NCBI GenBank assembly: GCA_964387935.1
Contig: CAYLZN010000043.1
Location: forward strand, 1 to 25,184
Length of the DNA stretch: 25,184 nucleotides
Reading direction: 5' to 3'
Origin: CAYLZN01 sp964387935
GTDB taxonomy: Bacteria; Acidobacteriota; Vicinamibacteria; Vicinamibacterales; JAFNAJ01
The notes under the pieces are model-generated. The model ran no database searches. It was not told the origin of the DNA and worked only from the letters and a program-made list of their open reading frames with translations. The position numbers and the translations under genes are program-made. Below are positions 1-10,322 of the stretch, one piece after another. Numbering within the stretch: position 1 is the first letter of the stretch; every line of letters starts with the position of its first letter.

Positions 1-1107
1 GAGGAGCGCGCCGTGATCACCCGCATCGCCGAGGAGATGCAGCGGCTCGACTTCGACGAGGTGAAGGTCGATGGTCTCGGCAACGTGCTCGGGCGGATGG
101 GCCACGGCCCGCGCGTCGTGGCCCTCGACGGCCACGTGGACACGGTCGGCGTCGGGGACCCGTCCACCTGGACCCGCGATCCGTACCAGGGCGAAGTCCG
201 CGACGGCCTCGTGTTCGGGCGCGGCGCCGGGGACCAGGAGGGCGGCGTCGCCGCGGCCGTGTACGGCGCGCGCCTCATGCGCGATTTCGGCCTCGACGAG
301 GGATGCCAGGTGTGGGTCACCGGCACGGTCATGGAGGAGGACTGCGACGGCCTCTGCTGGCAGTACCTGCTGCGCGAGCAGGTGCTGACCCCTGAGGTGG
401 TGGTGATCACCGAGCCCACCAACCTCGGCGTCTACCGCGGACATCGGGGACGCATGGAGATCGAGGTGCGGACCCAGGGCCGATCGTGCCACGGGTCCGC
501 GCCCGAGCGCGGGATCAATGCCGTCTACCTGATGGCGCCGATCGTCGGCGACGTGGAGCGCCTCAACGGGGCCCTCGCCACGACGGCGGACCCGTTCCTC
601 GGCAAGGGTACGGTGACGATTGCGGACATCCGCGCGACGTCGCCGTCGCTGTGCGCCGTGGCCGACAGCTGCACCATCCACCTCGATCGCCGGCTCACGC
701 AGGGTGAAACGCTGGAGTCCGCGGTGAAGCAGCTCGAGGGTCTCGAGAGCGTGCGCCAGGCGGGCGCCACCGTGACCGTGCTCGACTACGCGCGACCGTC
801 GTGGACCGGACTCACGTACCCGACGAAGAAGTACTACCCCACGTGGCTCCTGGAGGAGTCGCACCCGGCCGTGCGAGCCATGGCCGCGGCGGCGTCGCGC
901 GTCCTCGACGCGCCAGCGCGGATCGGCAAGTGGGGCTTCTCGACCAACGGCATCGCGACGTGCGGCCTGTTCGGCGTCCCGACGGTGGGGTTCGGCCCGG
1001 GCGACGAGCGATTCGCCCACAGCCCGGACGATCAGTGCCCGATCGAGCACCTCGTCGTCGCCGCGCAGGTGTACGCGCTGTTTCCCCGAACCTGGCTCAC
1101 GCGCTGA
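1..1107 (+). CDS. ygeY: YgeY-family selenium-metabolism-linked M20 hydrolase (5' end outside window)
   Basis: This is a metal-dependent amidohydrolase/peptidase of the M20 (ArgE/DapE) superfamily, closest by eye to YgeY. The frame is open from base 1 (EERAVITRIAEEM), so the true start lies upstream; the GTG at 13 is internal. Numbering from that GTG, the metal and catalytic motifs are GHVDT (H41, D43), GAGDQEGG (D74), MEED (E108/E109), TEPTN (E134) and a late FAHSPDD histidine. All are present, so the part seen is intact. In enteric and clostridial purine gene sets YgeY sits with YgeW, carbamate kinase and molybdenum hydroxylases and is thought to act on a late ureido or acylated intermediate; its exact substrate is not fixed by sequence. 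It is the first visible gene of an operon with ygeW, 23 nt downstream. Confidence 0.9.
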   Translation, partial: EERAVITRIAEEMQRLDFDEVKVDGLGNVLGRMGHGPRVVALDGHVDTVGVGDPSTWTRDPYQGEVRDGLVFGRGAGDQEGGVAAAVYGARLMRDFGLDEGCQVWVTGTVMEEDCDGLCWQYLLREQVLTPEVVVITEPTNLGVYRGHRGRMEIEVRTQGRSCHGSAPERGINAVYLMAPIVGDVERLNGALATTADPFLGKGTVTIADIRATSPSLCAVADSCTIHLDRRLTQGETLESAVKQLEGLESVRQAGATVTVLDYARPSWTGLTYPTKKYYPTWLLEESHPAVRAMAAAASRVLDAPARIGKWGFSTNGIATCGLFGVPTVGFGPGDERFAHSPDDQCPIEHLVVAAQVYALFPRTWLTR

Positions 1108-1130
1108 GCCCCTTCGCTCCGGCCCCCGAC

Positions 1131-2339
1131 ATGACCGACCACTCCCCCAGCCTGCAGGCCACCCTGGACGCCGCTGCCGCGGCCGCGATCGAACTCGACC
1201 TGCTCGACCGCGACTTCCTCCTCACCTGGGACCACGCCGAGCACACGGTGCGGGCCCTCGTGCACCTGGCCGGCGCGCTCGAGTCGATGGCCCGCGCCAA
1301 CCTGCGCACGCGCCTCTTCGAGACGGGCCTGGGCGTGGCCATCTTCCGGGACAAGTCCACCCGCACGCGCTACGCCTTCCGATCCGGCTGCAGCCTGCTG
1401 GGGCTCTCGACCGAGGAGCTCGACGAATCGACCTCACAGATCGCCCACGGCGAGACCGTCCGGGAAACGGCCGCGATGATCGGCTTCCTGACCGACGTCG
1501 TCGGCATCCGGGACGACATCTTCCTCGGCGAGGGCCATCGCTACATGAAGGACGTGGCCGCGGCGCTCGACGAGAGCTGGAAGGCCGGCGTCCTGCGGCA
1601 GCGCACGGGCGTCATCAACCTGCAGAGTGACCTCGACCACCCGACGCAGAGCCTGGCCGATCTCTGCCACCTCGTGCACACCTTCGGGGGATTCGACGCG
1701 CTCCGCGGCAAGCGCCTCGCGATGACCTGGGCGTACTCGCCGAGCTACGGGAAGCCGCTGTCGGTGCCGCAGGGAATCATCGGGTTGATGACGCGGTTCG
1801 GGATGGACGTCGTGCTCGCACATCCCCCCGGCTACGAGCTGGAACCGGCCGCCGTCGAGCCGGCCTCCCGCTTCGCCGCGCAGAGTGGCGGCCGCTTCTC
1901 GATCGTCGACTCGATGAGCGAGGCCTTCGAGCAGGCGGACGTGGTGTACCCCAAGAGCTGGGCGCCGGCCGCGGTGATGCGCGAGCGCACGCGCCTGCTG
2001 CGCAGCGGCGAGGCGTCGAAGCTCGCCAGCCTCGAGCGCGACGCACTGGCGGAGAACGCGCGACACAAGGACTGGGAGTGCGACGACGCCATGATGCGCC
2101 TGACGAGGAACGGGCAGGCGCTCTACATGCACTGCCTGCCGGCGGACATCAGTGGCGTGTCGTGCGAACAGGGCGAGGTGAGCGCCGCGGTATTCGAACG
2201 CGCCCGCCTGGCGACCTACCGCGAAGCCGCCTACAAGCCGTTCATCGTGGCCGCGCTCGTGGCCGCCATGCGCATCCAGAGGCCTGTGGAGGCGCTGCGA
2301 CGGCTGGCCGGTGAGGGCATGCCGCGCGTGCAGGCGTAA
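1131..2339 (+). CDS. ygeW: Knotted carbamoyltransferase YgeW
   Basis: The product has 402 residues, close to E. coli YgeW (about 396). It belongs to the aspartate/ornithine carbamoyltransferase superfamily. The carbamoyl-phosphate motif STRTR is at 76-80, DHPTQ at 169-173 and HCLPAD at 334-339, all intact. The family is knotted (trimeric AOTCase-like fold). In the catabolic direction it is expected to phosphorolyse a ureido compound to carbamoyl phosphate and an amine, feeding carbamate kinase encoded 6 nt downstream. The ATG at 1131 is chosen because it follows the ygeY stop and gives family length; the same frame is open further upstream, but that would overlap ygeY. No clear Shine-Dalgarno is seen, so translation may be coupled to ygeY. 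The physiological substrate (for example 2,3-diureidopropionate) is inferred from known urate-degradation clusters. Confidence 0.95.
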   Translation: MTDHSPSLQATLDAAAAAAIELDLLDRDFLLTWDHAEHTVRALVHLAGALESMARANLRTRLFETGLGVAIFRDKSTRTRYAFRSGCSLLGLSTEELDESTSQIAHGETVRETAAMIGFLTDVVGIRDDIFLGEGHRYMKDVAAALDESWKAGVLRQRTGVINLQSDLDHPTQSLADLCHLVHTFGGFDALRGKRLAMTWAYSPSYGKPLSVPQGIIGLMTRFGMDVVLAHPPGYELEPAAVEPASRFAAQSGGRFSIVDSMSEAFEQADVVYPKSWAPAAVMRERTRLLRSGEASKLASLERDALAENARHKDWECDDAMMRLTRNGQALYMHCLPADISGVSCEQGEVSAAVFERARLATYREAAYKPFIVAALVAAMRIQRPVEALRRLAGEGMPRVQA

Positions 2340-2345
2340 ACGCGC

Positions 2346-3299
2346 ATGGCAGACCTCATCGTCCTTGCCATCGGCGGCAACTCGCTGATCCGGGATGAAC
2401 AGCACCGGACGGTCCCGGACCAATGGAGCCTGGCGCGCGAGACGTGCCACCACATCGCCGGCATCATCGCCGCGGGCCACGACGTGGTCGTGACGCATGG
2501 GAACGGCCCGCAGGTCGGGTTCATCGTCCGGCGGTCCGAGCTGGCGCGCCACGAGCTGCATCCCGTGCCGCTCGACTCCTGCGGCGCGGACACGCAGGGT
2601 GCGATTGGCTACATGATCCAGCAGGCCCTCGCCAACGAGTTCCTGCGACGCGGGCTGTCGAAGCTCGTCGTGTCGGTGGTCACCCAGGTGGAGGTGGACC
2701 CGGCGAGCCCCGCCTTCTCGAACCCGACCAAGCCCATTGGCAGCTTCATGGACGAGGCCACCGCGCGGGCGCGGGCTGCACAGGAGGGATGGGCGATTCG
2801 CGAGGATGCCGGGCGCGGGTGGCGCCGCGTGGTGCCCAGCCCGGAGCCGTTGGCGATCGTCGAGCTCGAGGCCATCCGCACACTCGTCCGGAGCGGGATC
2901 GTCGTGACGGCGGTGGGAGGCGGGGGTATCCCCGTCGTGCGTGACGGGCAGGGCGAGCTGCGCGGCGTGGAGGCGGTGATCGACAAGGACCTGGCGTCGG
3001 CGCTGCTGGCCGTCAACCTGGGGGCGGATCAGCTGATCATCTCGACGGGCGTCGATCGGGTGCGCCTGGACTTCGGCAGGCCCGGCGAGCGGCCGCTGGA
3101 TTCGCTGAGCGTGGCTGACGCGAAGCGGTACCTGGCCGAGGGCCAGTTCGGTGAGGGCAGCATGGCGCCAAAGATCCGTGCGGCCCTGCGGTATCTCGAA
3201 GGGGGCGGGACACGCGTGGTGATCACGTGTCCCGATGAACTCGAGGGCGCAGCCGAGGGGCGCGCGGGAACGGTCCTGGGGTCAGGTCTTTACTTTTAG
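2346..3299 (+). CDS. arcC: Carbamate kinase (YqeA/ArcC family) with palindrome-encoded C-terminus
   Basis: The product is 317 residues, typical for carbamate kinase, which makes ATP from carbamoyl phosphate and ADP. Family motifs are present: IGGNSL near 9-14, HGNGPQVG at 51-58, NPTKPIG at 126-132, GGGGIPVV at 191-198 and DKDLAS at 213-218. It follows ygeW by 6 nt and would conserve energy from YgeW-produced carbamoyl phosphate; it corresponds to yqeA in E. coli purine-type clusters. The odd feature is the end. The expected C-terminal strand reaches ...RAGTV and is then followed by LGSGLYF and a TAG stop, all written by the left arm of a long palindrome (3275-3350). The converging gene ends with exactly the same seven residues. 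The core enzyme looks complete, so it is probably functional. Confidence 0.96.
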   Translation: MADLIVLAIGGNSLIRDEQHRTVPDQWSLARETCHHIAGIIAAGHDVVVTHGNGPQVGFIVRRSELARHELHPVPLDSCGADTQGAIGYMIQQALANEFLRRGLSKLVVSVVTQVEVDPASPAFSNPTKPIGSFMDEATARARAAQEGWAIREDAGRGWRRVVPSPEPLAIVELEAIRTLVRSGIVVTAVGGGGIPVVRDGQGELRGVEAVIDKDLASALLAVNLGADQLIISTGVDRVRLDFGRPGERPLDSLSVADAKRYLAEGQFGEGSMAPKIRAALRYLEGGGTRVVITCPDELEGAAEGRAGTVLGSGLYF

Positions 3300-3350
3300 C
3301 GTTTTGGGTCGTTCGACCCAAAACGCTAAAAGTAAAGACCTGACCCCAGG
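3275..3350. repeat. 76-nt near-perfect palindrome at the junction of two convergent genes
   Basis: Bases 3275-3311 and 3314-3350 are perfect reverse complements (37 bp arms) around a two-base centre. Each arm starts with CCTGGGGTCAGG and contains CTTTACTTTTAGCG. The arms are AT-richer than the flanks. Each arm supplies the final residues LGSGLYF and a TAG stop to one of the two converging genes. Transcribed from either side it would form a very stable hairpin, but no clean T-tract follows, so it is not a textbook intrinsic terminator. It resembles dispersed REP/MITE-like palindromes mobilised in trans by RAYT (IS200-like) transposases; that origin is inference from form and memory of GGGGTCAGG-type repeats. 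No second copy was seen in the window. Confidence 0.95.
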
Positions 3351-4927
3351 GTTTTGCGCCCTCGCCCCGACAGCAGTACCGCCACCCGCTCGGTCGGGGC
3401 CACGACCGGCGTTCCTGCCCGCAGCGCGATCACCCCCGCAAGTCCCGCACTGCCCGTGTGATCCACGTCGATCCCGGTGTGCGCGCGGGCGAGGTGATTC
3501 GCGGCCGCCACCTGCGCCTCCGTGACGACAATCGGCCAGCCGCCGCTCTCGAGCATTCCCGCCACGACGGCCCGCCAATCGTACGTCTCGTCATCCAGAA
3601 TGCCGTGCGCCAGGCTGACCGGCTCGCGTTCCCAGGCCCACATGAACGCGCCGCGCTCCCGCGCCGCCCCCTCGATCGTGGCCCCCGCAGCCGCCGCCCC
3701 GCTCTCCGAGCGCAGGCCTGCCGCACACGCCGCCAGGGCCGCCTGATCGACCGACACGGCCCGCGCCACCGACTCCGGCTCGTCCCCGCGAACCCAGGCG
3801 AGCGACTGCAGGGCGCGGTAGCAGGCCTCGACACCGAACTGTCGGATCTCGGCCGGCACGGCCGCGTCGAACCCGACGCTGCCGAACAGCATCCCGTCCA
3901 GCGCGCGGAGCGCCACGGCGGCCCAGGCCCTCGCGAGCGGAAACCCGCCCGCGGTCTGCACGGCGTGGACGCGAGGCATCCGCGGCCATCGTCCCTCCGC
4001 GACGCCGCGCACAAACCCCCGCACGCACGCGCTCGCCAGCGCTCCACCCCCGACCTGCACGAACACCCGGTCGAGCCCCTGTGGCTCGAGGCGCTCGACG
4101 ATCTCCCAAGCCAGCGTCTCGCCGCCTTCCACGGTCAGCGCGTTGTCCGGTCCCTGGCAACAGAATGCGACCGCCCCCTGAGACGTCGCCTCGCGAAAGC
4201 GCCGATAGCACGGATCGCCCCGCTCACCAGGCCGCCGCTCGCAGGTCGCGACCTGCACGCCAAGCTCCTGCAGCCGAGCCAGGACCGCCGGCTGTGCCGA
4301 CGGCGGAACGAAGACCTCGAGGCGATACCCCGCCGCGCGAGCCACCACGGCGGCCGCGAGCGCCGCGTTCCCGCAACTCGAAATGGCCAGTCGCGGCTGC
4401 GCGCGTTCGGCCGGCGTGCGCCCACGGCACGCCATCACCTTCAGGTACAACATCACCGCGGCGAGGTGCCTGGCCTTGTGCGACCCGCTGACATTGCCGG
4501 TCTCGTCCTTGAGCCACAGGCCACCAGGCGCCTGGAAGCCCAGTTCGGCATCGAGCGACGCCGAGCGCAGGAGCGGCCGCTCGCGGAACCCCTGGCCGTC
4601 CACGCTGGCGACGGACTCGTCCAGGTCCTCGACGAGTCGCACGAACGCCTCGTCTTCCATGCCCAGCGTGCGCGCCACGTCCCACGCGGTCAGCCGCCGA
4701 CGCCACGTGACGAACGGATTGTGCCCCGGGGGCGCCCCGCCATCGCGACAGTCGATCCGTCCCGGCGGATGCCCGCCCGATGGTGTGTCCTCCACGCGGA
4801 CCAGCACGTGATCGCCAGACGTGTCGGTCCCGAGGTTGGGGCAATGCATGCCCGCGGCGAGCAGATCGACGGAAGCCACCACGGACCCGCACGCTGCGCA
4901 ACGGAAGACGGGTTCGTCGGGAGGCAT
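3326..4927 (-). CDS. Fold-type-II PLP enzyme, threonine/cysteate-synthase-like, with N-terminal Cys motif
   Basis: The product is 533 residues from the ATG at 4927 (a GTG at 4930 would add one). The N-terminus has CAAC (C10, C13) and C29, resembling the small zinc-ribbon-like start of archaeal threonine-synthase and cysteate-synthase relatives. PLP fold-II signatures follow: GSHKARH with probable Schiff-base K151, SSCGNAALA at 183-191 for phosphate and cofactor binding, and a GGGALAS loop at 293-299. A late HTGS-AGLAG segment also fits the threonine-synthase group. The true reaction is unknown; position in a purine-type catabolic operon suggests an ammonia-lyase or beta-elimination/replacement on an amino-acid intermediate rather than biosynthesis. 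It is last in the operon, 7 nt after the preceding stop. Its last residues LGSGLYF and stop come from the palindrome at 3275-3350. Confidence 0.85.
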   Translation of the reverse strand: MPPDEPVFRCAACGSVVASVDLLAAGMHCPNLGTDTSGDHVLVRVEDTPSGGHPPGRIDCRDGGAPPGHNPFVTWRRRLTAWDVARTLGMEDEAFVRLVEDLDESVASVDGQGFRERPLLRSASLDAELGFQAPGGLWLKDETGNVSGSHKARHLAAVMLYLKVMACRGRTPAERAQPRLAISSCGNAALAAAVVARAAGYRLEVFVPPSAQPAVLARLQELGVQVATCERRPGERGDPCYRRFREATSQGAVAFCCQGPDNALTVEGGETLAWEIVERLEPQGLDRVFVQVGGGALASACVRGFVRGVAEGRWPRMPRVHAVQTAGGFPLARAWAAVALRALDGMLFGSVGFDAAVPAEIRQFGVEACYRALQSLAWVRGDEPESVARAVSVDQAALAACAAGLRSESGAAAAGATIEGAARERGAFMWAWEREPVSLAHGILDDETYDWRAVVAGMLESGGWPIVVTEAQVAAANHLARAHTGIDVDHTGSAGLAGVIALRAGTPVVAPTERVAVLLSGRGRKTLGSGLYF

Positions 4928-4934
4928 CACGCGG

Positions 4935-6421
<1,487 letters not shown>

Positions 6422-6425
<4 letters not shown>

Positions 6426-7540
6426 GGGGTCGGATCGCCTGGAAGCCGGGACCAGAGGCCTGTCGCTTCGCGCCGTGCCTCCTCGCGGATGTCCTCGATG
6501 TTCGCGCTGAGCAACTCGCCGGCCGAGAGGATCGGCCGCCCGGCGACCTCCAGGCGCGAGAGGCACGCGTCGCGTCGTGCGTCCAGCCAGTCCCCGACGT
6601 CGGCGCCCGGGTCGCGACGAGGCTCGGGACACTCCCACAGATCGGCCGCCAGCCGCAGGCCTGCCACGCAGCGCGCGTCGAGCGCGGCCCGCGCGTCGCC
6701 CGCGGCCGCGCCGGTCTCGAGCAACGCCTCGCGCTCGGCCAGCATGTCGGCGCGATACCCGTCCGTGCCGAGCGCCACCGCGGCTGCGTCAGCGAGCGCG
6801 CCGGGATAGCCGACGCGGTTGTGCCGGTTCGAGCGTGGGTTCTGCACGATCCAGCAGCCGCCATCCATCGCGCGCTGGACCTGGGTACGCGTCAGGTGCA
6901 CGCCGTGCGCCAGGATGGATCCGGGCGGCAGCGCGTCGAGCGCGAGCAGTCGTTCCAGGGGACCGTCATGGCCTCGACGCCTGGCGTCTTCGACGTCGGA
7001 GGCATCCTCCGCCAGGTGCACGTGCAGCACCGTGCCGAGCTCGCGACACAGGCGGCCCGCGGCGCGGATCGTGTCGTCCGACACCGTGAACGACGCATGC
7101 AGTCCGACGACGCCCTTGACCAGGTCGCGCCGGTTCGACCGGATGAACCGACGGCACTCGTCCAGACCACGTCGCGCCTCGCCCGGTCCGCCGTTGCGTT
7201 CCGTCGCGCCATAGCACAGCACGGCGCGCATGCCGAGTTCATCGCAGGCGTCGGCGATCACGTCGAGCGATCCCTCGATGCACGAAGGCGATTCGTGGTG
7301 GTCGATGAGCACCGTCGTGCCCGCGAGCAGGGCCTCGGCGACGTACAGCCGGGCGGATGCCCGCAGGGAGGCCTCGTCGAGGGCTCGGTCGAGCCGCCAC
7401 CACACGAGCGAGAGGATCTCGGGAAACGTGCGGGGCGCCTGGGCAGGCGGCGGCATTCCCAGCGGCGCCAGGCCGCTGTAGACGTGCGTGTGGGCGTTGA
7501 CGAGGCCGGGCAGGCCGGCCGCGGCCTCACCGGCCGGCAC
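6422..7540 (-). CDS. Compact SsnA-like amidohydrolase lacking its beta-sandwich strands
   Basis: The product has 372 residues; SsnA-type enzymes are usually about 440. The metal site is complete: HTH (H17, H19), HHESP near 81-85, HVHLAED with H175, AHG with H212 and LGTDGY with D260. This fits a TIM-barrel deaminase/amidohydrolase of the SsnA/guanine-deaminase type. The start is a GTG at 7540, overlapping the upstream gene by 14 nt; an in-frame TGA at 7559-7561 prevents any long N-terminal extension. The roughly 50 residues that normally precede the barrel are therefore absent. The usual ADLVVLD strand before the C-terminal helix is also missing, replaced by GADVGDWLD-AR. It ends normally, with a helical tail. 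In purine clusters SsnA is implicated in deamination or ring hydrolysis. It may be a working compact form or a decaying gene. Confidence 0.88.
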
Positions 7541-10154
7541 GGCGGTCCTTCCCCACGCTCATGGCGCGGGCGGCGTTCGAGTCGCGCATGGGCAAGGTGC
7601 GCCGGCGCACACCGTCGAAGGCCTCGAGCGCCCCGGCGACGGCCGCCGCGGTGGGCACGAGGCCGATCTCCCCGACGCCCTTGGCGCCGAAGGGACCTTC
7701 GGGCTCGGGGTCCTCGACGAGGATCACCGTCACCCGAGGCATGTCGCGCGCGCGGAGCACGCCGAGGTCCCGGAGCTTGAACGTCACGGGCATCCCGTGC
7801 GCGCACGCGAGCTCCTCGGTGAGCGCGTAGCCGAGCCCCATGTGGATCGACCCTTCAATCTGCCCTTCGCACAGCAGCGGGTTGACGACACGGCCCACAT
7901 CGTGCGCGGCGATCACGTGGTCGACACGGCCGTGCTCGTCGAGCACGACCACCTGGGTCGCATATCCGTAGGCCGTGTGCGTCTTGACGATGTCGACCGC
8001 TGCGCCGGGCGCCGTCGTGTCGTCGACGAGGAGGTCGGCCGCGTAGGCGCGGCCCGCGAGATCCGCGAGCGTCAGCCCGCGATCGAGCTCGGCCCGCAGT
8101 GTGCCGGCCGCGCTCACCACCGCGCGCCCTCCGAACAGCGTCGCCCGCGATGCCGTGGTCTGACCGCACGCCAGCGCGTAGGTGGTATCCACCTTCGGAC
8201 GGAACACCGACGCCGGCAGGCCGGTGACCTCCACGGCGAACTGCACCAGCACCGTCAGCAGGCCCTGGCCCATTTCGGTGTAGCCGTTGTAGAGCGACAC
8301 CGTACCGTCCGACTCGACGACCAGGCGCGCCCGGCCCCATTCGGCCAGACCGTTGCCGATCCCTGAGTTCTTGATGCCGCAGGCGATGCCGACGGCGCGG
8401 CCGGCCTCACGCGCCGCCTCGTAGTGCGGCTTCACGGCGAGCAGGGTCTGCTTGAGGCCGACCGACTTGTCGAGCACCTGTCCCGTGGCGAAGGTATCAC
8501 CGAGCTCGAGCGCGTTGCGCCATCGCATCTCCCACGGGTCGAGCCCGACGCGCTCGGCGAGCAGGTCCACGCAGCCTTCCATCGCGAAGTGGGCCTGGTT
8601 GGCGCCGAACCCGCGCATCGCGCCGCACGGCGGATTGTTGGTGTACACAGCGACCGCCTCGACGTCGACGTGCGGGACCCGGTAGGGCCCACAGGCGTGG
8701 CCCGCCGCGCGCTCGAGCACCTTGCCGCCGACGGACGCGTAGGCCCCGCTGTCGCCCACCATGCGCGCCTTCACGGCCGTCAGGCGGCCTTCGGCATCAC
8801 ATCCCACGCGGTAGTGCATGGTGATCGGGTGGCGTTTCGGGTGAAGGCGAATCGACTCCTCGCGCGACAGCGCGACCTTCACCGGGCGACGCGTGAGCCA
8901 GGCGAGCAGGGCCGCGTGCGCCTGGACCGACATGTCCTCCTTGCCGCCGAACCCGCCCCCGTTGGGCACCAGCTCGACGAGCACCTGTTCCTCCGGCAGC
9001 CCGAGGAAACGGGCCACCTGTCGCCGGTCGTCGAAGATGCCCTGTCCCTGCGAAAAGAGGTGCAGGCGCCCGTCGGGCAGCACCTCCGCCAGCGCGCACT
9101 CCGGCTCGATGTAGAGGTGCTCGATACGCTGCGTCCGCCACGTGCCCGAGACGACGTGCGCGCTCGCCGCGAGCGCGGCGTCCGCCTCGCCGCGCCGGAC
9201 CACCGTCTGCGACAGCAGGTTCGCATGGTGCGGGTTGACCTGTGGCGCGCCATCCGCCAGGGCGCCCTCCGGGTCGAGAACCGGAGGCAGCGGCTCATAC
9301 TCGACGTCCACCAGCGCCGCGGCCTCGCGCGCGACGTGGAGGTCCTCCGCCACGACGACCGCCAGCACGTCCCCGACGCAGCGCACGTCCTCGCCCACGG
9401 CCACGAACCCTGGCCAGTCGTCGGAGAGCAGCCCGTACCACCGGTGACCAGGAACGTCGGCCGCCGTGGCCACTCGCACGACGCCAGGCACGGCGGCCGC
9501 GCGGGACGTTTCGAGGCGGCGCACGGTGGCTCGCGCGTGCGCGGACAGCACGACGACGCCGTGCAGGAGGCCCGGGCGCGCGAGGTCCGCGACGTACGGC
9601 CGCATCCCGAGCGTCAGCTCCGACGACTGGTACCGTGCGAGCGGCTTGCCCACTCCGCCATCGTCGAGGGGCGCCGGCACGATCTCGCCCCGCCTCGCTC
9701 GGGCTAGCAACTCGATGGCATCGAGGATCTTCGTGTAGCCCGTGCAGCGACACAGGTGGACGTCGATCGCCCTCGCGATCTCCGCGCGACCCGGGCAGGG
9801 CGTGCGATCGAGCAGCCACTTGGCCCGCAGCGCGATGCCGGGGATGCAGAAGCCGCACTGCACCCCGGCGGCCGCGGCGAACGCCCGCGCGGTCAACTCC
9901 CGCTCTTCGGGCGATACGCCCTCGAGCGTCAGGATGGTGGCGCCGTCCGCGCGCGTCGCCGGCATGGCGCAGCTGACCTTCGCCGCGCCGTCGATGAGCA
10001 CCAGGCACGCACCGCACTGCCCCTGCGGCGCACACCCGTCCTTCACGGACGTGATGCCACACTGTTCGCGCAGCACGTCGAGCAGCGAGGCGTCGCGCCG
10101 CACGGACACCCGCGTCGGGCGCCCGTTGAGCGTGAACGCGATTTCCGCGGGCAT
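7527..10154 (-). CDS. Selenium-dependent-type molybdenum hydroxylase (2Fe-2S plus molybdopterin domains fused)
   Basis: The product has 875 residues, a single-chain xanthine dehydrogenase/aldehyde oxidoreductase relative. The N-terminal plant-type 2Fe-2S domain has C41, C47, C50 and C62; the second, helical 2Fe-2S domain has C100, C103 and CRC (C135, C137). Molybdopterin-domain motifs follow: GGGFGGKED (399-407), GAMRGFG (511-517), MGQG (628-631) and GVGEIG (826-831) with the probable catalytic E829. No FAD domain is present. The layout matches the 'selenium-dependent molybdenum hydroxylase 1' family, in which selenium is a labile ligand rather than selenocysteine; the frame has no internal UGA. 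Expected role: hydroxylation of a purine or related N-heterocycle. It is the first gene of the minus-strand operon. No good Shine-Dalgarno precedes ATG 10154; a TATACT box 8 nt upstream (10163-10168) would imply a near-leaderless mRNA. Confidence 0.93.
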   Translation of the reverse strand: MPAEIAFTLNGRPTRVSVRRDASLLDVLREQCGITSVKDGCAPQGQCGACLVLIDGAAKVSCAMPATRADGATILTLEGVSPEERELTARAFAAAAGVQCGFCIPGIALRAKWLLDRTPCPGRAEIARAIDVHLCRCTGYTKILDAIELLARARRGEIVPAPLDDGGVGKPLARYQSSELTLGMRPYVADLARPGLLHGVVVLSAHARATVRRLETSRAAAVPGVVRVATAADVPGHRWYGLLSDDWPGFVAVGEDVRCVGDVLAVVVAEDLHVAREAAALVDVEYEPLPPVLDPEGALADGAPQVNPHHANLLSQTVVRRGEADAALAASAHVVSGTWRTQRIEHLYIEPECALAEVLPDGRLHLFSQGQGIFDDRRQVARFLGLPEEQVLVELVPNGGGFGGKEDMSVQAHAALLAWLTRRPVKVALSREESIRLHPKRHPITMHYRVGCDAEGRLTAVKARMVGDSGAYASVGGKVLERAAGHACGPYRVPHVDVEAVAVYTNNPPCGAMRGFGANQAHFAMEGCVDLLAERVGLDPWEMRWRNALELGDTFATGQVLDKSVGLKQTLLAVKPHYEAAREAGRAVGIACGIKNSGIGNGLAEWGRARLVVESDGTVSLYNGYTEMGQGLLTVLVQFAVEVTGLPASVFRPKVDTTYALACGQTTASRATLFGGRAVVSAAGTLRAELDRGLTLADLAGRAYAADLLVDDTTAPGAAVDIVKTHTAYGYATQVVVLDEHGRVDHVIAAHDVGRVVNPLLCEGQIEGSIHMGLGYALTEELACAHGMPVTFKLRDLGVLRARDMPRVTVILVEDPEPEGPFGAKGVGEIGLVPTAAAVAGALEAFDGVRRRTLPMRDSNAARAMSVGKDRRAGR

Positions 10155-10168
10155 GGGGGATCAGTATA

Positions 10169-10287
10169 CGGCGTACGGCGTACGGCGGCGTACGGACAAG
10201 ACAGGGCGTACGGCGGCGTACGGTTGATGCGGCGAACGGACAAGACAGGGCGCACGGCGGCGTACGGACGAGACACGGCGTACGGAC
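10169..10287. repeat. Degenerate tandem repeats upstream of the molybdenum hydroxylase operon
   Basis: Two 37-bp copies lie at 10187-10223 and 10231-10267 (35 of 37 identical, 44-bp period), built around GGACAAGACAGGGCG and GGCGGCGTACGG. A third, diverged partial copy with GACGAGACACGGCGTACGG reaches about 10287, and extra GCGTACGG units lie at 10170-10186. The array fills most of the 168-bp gap between the hydroxylase start (10154) and the SRPBCC stop (10323), where the operon's promoter or leader should be. It may be a regulator-binding array or a repeat expansion of no function. Confidence 0.85.
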
Positions 10288-10322
10288 AGCGCGCGGACGT
10301 CCGGAGGGTGGTGGGCGAGGCG

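Noticed and set aside
1434..2561. A 375-codon minus-strand frame opposite ygeW
   Set aside because: Antisense to a gene with STRTR, DHPTQ and HCLPA motifs; no independent support.
3275..3350. The palindrome as a standard intrinsic terminator
   Set aside because: The stem is far longer than usual and no T-tract follows on either strand. It may still end transcription, but its form is that of a repeat element.
7527..10154. Selenocysteine in the molybdenum hydroxylase
   Set aside because: The family is called selenium-dependent because of a labile selenium ligand. The frame has no internal UGA, so no selenocysteine is encoded.
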